Shown: in pieces, positions 60,801 to 64,000 of the stretch
How the letters are laid out: each line of letters starts with the position of its first letter
Numbering within the stretch: position 1 is the first letter of the stretch
NCBI GenBank assembly: GCA_030998225.1
Contig: JAPYXD010000391.1
Location: 1,550,001 to 1,614,000 of the forward strand
Direction of reading: 5' to 3'
DNA length: 64,000 nucleotides
Source of the DNA: Diplolepis rosae
Taxonomy: Eukaryota > Arthropoda > Insecta > Hymenoptera > Diplolepididae
Notes under the pieces: model-generated
What the model was told of the DNA's origin: nothing
Databases searched by the model: none
What the model saw: only the letters and a program-made list of their open reading frames with translations
Made by a program: the position numbers and the translations under genes

Positions 60801-60939
60801 AAATTATTATTTTTGATTTCAGCAAGATATAGGCAGTCCTTTGTTTTACAAAAAAAACATTGTAGGAATAATTCTTGATTCAAACGTAAAAAGGTATGCA
60901 ATTGCTGCAACTTTAAACACTGCCGAATTAGATCACTAG
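48810..60939 (+). CDS. Serine protease homologue (S1 fold, catalytic Ser replaced)
   Basis: Five exons are supported: 48810-48948, 52622-52738, 57553-57703, 60471-60707 and 60823-60939. They join in phases 2, 2, 0 and 0. The product has chymotrypsin-family landmarks. YKYVVSIGYL corresponds to the N-terminal strand, and HVRCGYMISPQKVLTAEHG to the CGGSIIS...LTAAHC block with the catalytic His kept. VDQAIVW corresponds to the DIALL block with Asp kept. FCEAKLLGEICIE matches the ICAG region, and QDIGSPLFYKKNIVGII matches GDSGGPL...GIVS. Ile replaces the nucleophilic Ser, Gly replaces Cys58, and the C-terminus is short. It therefore probably does not cleave peptides. Such homologues act as cofactors or binding proteins in insect immunity and venom, which is inference here. 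The last donor (ATT|GTTATT) is weak. The start and signal peptide are unresolved. Confidence 0.6.
49841..51153. mobile_element. hAT-type element with ATCGATAT-rich ends, in a protease-homologue intron
   Basis: Ends TAGTGATGCAATATCGA and the exact complement lie between a perfect 8-bp duplication AAGCGACC at 49833-49840 and 51154-51161. Sub-terminal ATATCGATAT words are dense on both sides. It contains a truncated copy of the long-arm foldback (50099-50625). No transposase is seen. Confidence 0.88.
50099..50625. mobile_element. Long-arm foldback element (copy 3, right arm truncated)
   Basis: The left arm begins TTGAGATAACCAAGTTGACG. The right arm stops after GAAAATTTTGTTTCATCAAT, lacking about 100 bp of its outer end. 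It is nested in the hAT-type element at 49841-51153. Confidence 0.75.
51162..52394. other. Intron sequence, no gene recognised
   Basis: GC-richer stretches at 51520-51720 and 51840-51960 give overlapping open frames on both strands with no family resemblance. Open frames here are treated as chance. Confidence 0.35.
52395..52438 (+). CDS. Candidate signal-peptide mini-exon of the protease homologue
   Basis: An ATG opens MKSYFVILIISLAN, a typical short secretory signal, and runs into a GTAAAC donor in phase 2 (AAT AG|). The next supported exon at 52622 accepts phase 2 (AG|A TAC), giving an uninterrupted join. It would bypass the exon at 48810, so it is either an alternative first exon or the true start of a shorter gene. 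Only the phase match and the hydrophobic profile support it. Confidence 0.4.
52985..53945 (-). pseudogene. Mariner DD34D-type transposase relic
   Basis: From about 53945 the minus strand reads SEFRVLIKHYF, a stop, HGKTLSETKTKLDKYCS, then MVQKWLTEFSCGRTST, KVKVCEIAEIVSISTERM and VTMDETWIHHYT (first catalytic Asp). A TAG replaces the expected Trp before VKPGESAPKRQ. MASIFLDAHEVIFIDYLQKG and FHDENAPSHT (second Asp) follow, then a stop and a frameshift into PPYSDVAPSDCYLLSNLKRW (third Asp). It is nearly full length but broken by at least four lesions. It lies in the intron between the second and third exons of the protease homologue. Confidence 0.85.
54549..57264. mobile_element. 2.7-kb element with long imperfect inverted repeats, unclassified
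   Basis: Ends TAGGGCGTATCGAAAAAAAA and the complement are near-perfect over 24 bp. Similarity continues inward for several hundred bases: AAAGAAGTTGAACGA, ATTGATCATAAAGTGGTCGA and TTGCAGAAAATA words appear in both arms. Flanks share only TA, so a TA duplication with GGGCG ends is possible. The centre encodes a decayed multi-domain protein (55259-56992). It sits inside an intron of the protease homologue. Confidence 0.7.
55259..56992 (+). pseudogene. Decayed transposon-encoded protein of an unclassified arthropod family
   Basis: Segments in order: MSQDELNMCVIVGEYSELNS to LVLD, a TAA at 55437, then VKNIWSRTSIPIVHDQRILT with a Cys-rich DIAACKCNIDSCSCEIKIPK. A frameshift near 55780 leads into NCPLFGAASDRFGVENRSAS, LLATSILQDI and LIFDKSKIFRKITKTREK. 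A second shift leads to VGCDGCPTNPAKHNGIIRRM, RPLQWVIYQLHGNELPFRHL, LDGKTTG, a stop, YSGPIGKSLESCENLPIVKF and PGKLSHARWLTTTTRTLRRY. The DRFGV, HxNELPxRHLF, GPIG and LxHARWLT blocks are ones I associate with a widespread arthropod mobile-element protein with a probable RNase-H-like core. I cannot assign a superfamily. At least four lesions make it inactive. Confidence 0.7.
57704..59560. other. Intron sequence between protease exons, no feature recognised
   Basis: AT-rich, with TTTGAATTGAAA-like and GATTTAATGC-like words repeating loosely at 58800-59030 (three degenerate TGCGATTTAATGCTNTNAGG units). No gene is seen. Confidence 0.35.
59700..59959 (+). pseudogene. Mariner transposase fragment
   Basis: The frame reads ITTVHKIVLGDHKLKLRQIA, DILKISVGSVFTILHESLEI and FSKWVPHLLTPDQKQRAEDS. 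This is the second helix-turn-helix and linker of a mariner transposase, ending at CLELFKRGP. Catalytic residues are absent downstream, and only frameshifted N-terminal traces are seen upstream. It is not intact. It lies in the intron before 60471. Confidence 0.8.
60127..60367. mobile_element. Foldback MITE
   Basis: Arms share GCAATAATTTTAT, AAAAACTAG and CTGTCATTGAAGGCAG with their complements near 60305-60367. One arm recurs at about 40096-40175. It ends 103 bp before the fourth protease-homologue exon. Confidence 0.65.
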
Positions 60940-63170
60940 AGACGATCGGAAAGTTGATTGGTTACACCCGAGGATGAGAAAAAAGGAAAATAAATTAAGC
61001 AACACCAACAATCCTCGTCACTCTCTCTTTTTGACAACTACACTGTTAACAAAATCTGAGATAGGTTTAATATACAAGAATTTATGGCTGACTCGACCAA
61101 ATGTTGTTTGATTAAACCAAGGATCTTGGTTCATTTTATAAAATGGTTTGGTTGGATCAACGAATTTTTTAAAAATGTTTGCATCAGAAATACTAATTTG
61201 AACGACTGCTTAGCAAGCGCAAAATGATAAATCGGGCATCAAACTTCAACTTAAAAAATAAATGTTTTTCCCGTGTTGCACACGATTATATTTTTACTGA
61301 GGGGTCAAAAAATGGATTTGCTAGACCCGCAGTGGGCAATAAACTGGATTTGTTGGTCCCGCATGGGGCAATAAAATTCCCTTCATGACTCTATAGTAGA
61401 AGAAAATAATCCCGATTACAAATTTGTTAAAACTCGATCATACTTTTAATTTGCTGTAATTGGAAATTGATTTAGTTTGGTAGAAAATTAATTTTTTTTT
61501 GGTTGAATTATCAATTTTTAATATACTTTGCTTTAATTTGAATTTAAGAAAAAATGTGTCATATATATTGAACATTTTGGAAACAAAAATATACAATTTC
61601 AGAAAAATAACTGAAACTTCTTAAAAAATCATCACCAACTTCAGTACTAGCTGTGTTGAAGTTTCAATTGTTTTACTAAAATTATATATTTTTGTTAGTA
61701 AAATCTTCAATATGTCATATTTTGTTGTGAATTGAAATTGTAGCAAAATACAGAGTGACCACGAGTGGGTTGTATAATATGAATTATATATTGTAATAGT
61801 ATAAACCTGGCGTAAAGTAGCAATATATCTTACGAAATCGACAATTGTATATTATGTGCCTAGGCGCATAATGAGGGTTATTACGCGACGAGCGACAATC
61901 CTCGCAGGAGATAGAAGCCGAGGCGCGATCAGTCCTGCGAGCATTTTAAGCGAGTCTCGTAATTACCTGAATTGTGTGCATTGGCACATATTCTATTTTA
62001 TGTGACTTCTGCGCATATACGAGTTTTTATGCGTTCATTGATTTAGTCAGTTGTACTGATTGATGCATGGCCATAAAAGTCATTTTACAAGTTAAAATTT
62101 TCGTGTAGTATTAATAACTTAGATATATTTTTGGATTTTTTTTATTGAAGCTACAAAAGTTTAAATTAAGTATAAGAATCTTTCTAGAATTTCTTGAAAA
62201 TTAATTCATATTTTCATTACAAACATTAATATTTTATACTAATTTTGGCCTTTGACAGTTTCTGGGGAAAAAGATTACAGAAAGATAATAGTCGGTCATT
62301 TGAATCTAACAGGAACTTACGTTTAGAAACACCTTTCAAACTTTTTAAAATGATTATTACCACCAGATCTACAATTAATTTTTATAAAAATCTTGAATTT
62401 AGTTTTGTTGTGACATTAATTTATGGAGTTGACATATAGCCTTCGACTTATCGTTGTTTAACTCAGAATTTCAACTGCTTTCGTCTTATAGTCTTCTGTT
62501 ATAAAGTCTTTTTGTTCTGTAAAACGATTATTTTGTAATTGAAATTCGAAAATTAAAATTTTTGTTTGTGAAAATTTTTATGTAATAAATTTGTTATCAA
62601 ACATGACGAATATTTCTCGTCGTTTATTTTTCAAAATTATTTGCATGAACATTGATAAAAACTGTAATTTTCTTATTTTTTTTTTTGGTGGGGTACACTG
62701 GAGAGGAGTAATTATTAATTGCATTTTGAGACAATTAACACATAACCTTATGGGAAACCGAGTTCATTTACAAATCATGCCATAACCACTTTTCAGATTT
62801 CAATAAAAATGACTGGTGCATTGAATGATAATATAAACATCATTTTTAAAGTTAAAACATCTCAATTGGATACGCGTAAGCGTAGCAAAATCCAATTAAG
62901 TAAGCAAAAATATAATTTTTCTCCAGTAAGCGACGGTGATTAAATAAATGTGGCAACGTCGCAAAATAAGTGAAAGCGCGCGCCATTGACGTATCGTAAG
63001 AAGTCATCTGCTATACACACATGTATAGTCGCTTTCTTATGCGATGTTGACAAATTTAAATACTGCGTGGAGCAAATGAGAGAAACTACTCATTTGATTA
63101 GCTACGTACCGGCAGTACTACCTTAAAGCGCCTCAGGTACGCGTTAAAACAGCCATGGCCTGAGAGCGCT
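60940..63170. other. AT-rich intergenic sequence
   Basis: No gene recognised. 61850-61960 is GC-richer (CGCGACGAGCGACAATCC) but lacks a readable protein or RNA. Confidence 0.35.
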
Positions 63171-63176
63171 TGCGCC

Positions 63177-63244
63177 AAATAAAAGCCGACTTCCCCGTGC
63201 TCTCTGTTCAGCCAGGTGCCGAGCTCCGGGATCAGGTGGTAAGT
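63177..63244 (+). promoter_or_regulatory. Candidate core promoter and short spliced leader
   Basis: AAATAAAAG at 63177-63185 lies about 31 bases before TTCAGCC, whose A (63210) would be +1 of an arthropod initiator. A leader of about 29 bases then reaches GTAAGT at 63239. Spacing of TATA, Inr and donor is right for a TATA-type insect promoter with a non-coding first exon. The gene itself would lie to the right of the window. Confidence 0.4.
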
Positions 63245-63669
63245 CCATCTCCCACGCCACAAAACTGCAAAGTACACAAAAGCCTTTATCCTTATAAAAA
63301 CTGATAAAAAAAAGGTAGGTTGTGTTAAGTTCTAGAACGTGCAGAGCAAATATTATATTATAAATTTTAATGGATCTCTGCCCTATTTAGGATTAAAGCC
63401 CCCTCGTGCCGTGAAAAGTGGGGAATCAATGAAAATATAGGCTATTGAGAATTAACCTAGCAAGACCGATCTTAGGCCAAAGGATACTTAAATTTAATGA
63501 CATCTGAATTTGAACACTTCGATGTATTTTTGGAATGGTTGATAAGAAGTTAGCGCGTGCGTCAGCGGTCCGTACGAAGGCGGAAAGATCTTCCAGCGAC
63601 GTGACTTGACTTCTGGGCCCATTCTTCCCCGATCAAATTTTCAGCTCTGAGGTCAGGACAGGGCCGGTC

Positions 63670-63915
63670 CAGTGTGCTCAGATTGCAAACTGGGGTACCT
63701 ACAGACACGATTGCACTCCGTATCCGTGTGAAGCGAGTAGGAAGAGACGACGGGGCGGGGAGAATGAGGAGATGTAGTAGGAGTCGTTTTCGCGTGCGAG
63801 AGCGACAAGGAATGAACAAAAGCAACGCGCCGCGTCATCTCTCCCTACTCGCTTCACACGGATACGGCGTGCGATCGTGTTTGTAGGTACCCCGGTTTGC
63901 AATCTGAGCACACTG
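63670..63915. mobile_element. hAT-type MITE of the composite family
   Basis: 246 bp with long inverted arms starting CAGTGTGCTCAGATTGCAAA. A perfect 8-bp duplication GGCCGGTC lies at 63662-63669 and 63916-63923. It defines the ends used for the 8.4-kb unit at 31558-39930. The arms encode mirror-image frames that are not genes. Confidence 0.9.
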
Positions 63916-63919
63916 GGCC

Positions 63920-64000
63920 GGTCAACCTCTAATGGATGATATGTCCGCGTAGTATATGTGCACACTTGTCCGCGGCGCTAGTTGCTAATCGTCCACCATC
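63920..64000 (+). repeat. Recurring GCGGCGCTAGTTG block, copy 3
   Basis: GGTCAACCTCTAATGGAT matches the start of copy 1 (2619), and GCGGCGCTAGTTGCTAA with TCCACCA matches copies 1 and 2. The window ends within it, so whatever follows is not visible. Confidence 0.6.

Noticed and set aside
63562..63965. Overlapping Arg/Ser-rich open frames on both strands
   Set aside because: They are mirror images produced by the inverted arms of the 246-bp MITE.
1..64000. CRISPR array, operon or bacterial-type regulatory signals
   Set aside because: No regularly spaced short repeats; spliced genes with GT-AG introns show this is nuclear eukaryotic DNA.

Overview
This window is AT-rich eukaryotic DNA with spliced genes, canonical GT-AG introns and many DNA transposons. 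The profilin first exon reads like that of bees, ants and wasps. With the abundance of mariner, hAT-type and P-type elements, this suggests a hymenopteran insect. I cannot name the species.

Left third (1-23.5 kb): profilin exon 1 on the minus strand, a frameshifted THAP-domain gene (2.8-4.9 kb), CINP on the minus strand (7.7-9.6 kb), and then three complete plus-strand genes whose exons join in frame: NOL10 (11 exons, 674 codons), a seven-helix protein resembling the insect gustatory-receptor superfamily (7 exons, 484 codons) and sorting nexin 1/2 (7 exons, 506 codons). Transposons sit inside several introns. The CINP intron between its last two exons is about 93% transposon.

Middle (23.5-48.7 kb): no host gene is recognised. 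The stretch is layered mobile DNA. A 2.3-kb element has perfect 28-bp inverted ends, an 8-bp target duplication and a possible THAP exon. A palindromic element of about 3.3 kb carries the C-terminal part of a P-element-type transposase. An 8.4-kb unit is bounded by inverted ends and an exact 8-bp duplication and is filled with younger insertions. A DD41D (rosa-type) mariner transposase has four in-frame stops. A deleted mariner and a 587-bp near-perfect hairpin carrying two tRNA-like Pol III boxes follow.

Right (48.7-64 kb): a diverged chymotrypsin-fold gene spans about 12 kb. It keeps the His and Asp regions but has Ile where the catalytic Ser should be, so it is probably a non-catalytic serine protease homologue. 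Its introns hold a hAT-type element, two mariner relics and a 2.7-kb long-inverted-repeat element encoding a decayed protein of an unclassified arthropod transposon-like family. A TATA/Inr promoter with a short spliced leader near 63.2 kb may start a gene beyond the window.

The host genes do not form a pathway. The strongest theme is a set of MITEs whose ends resemble the Drosophila P element, nested inside one another (MITE in foldback in MITE), alongside P-transposase and THAP remnants.
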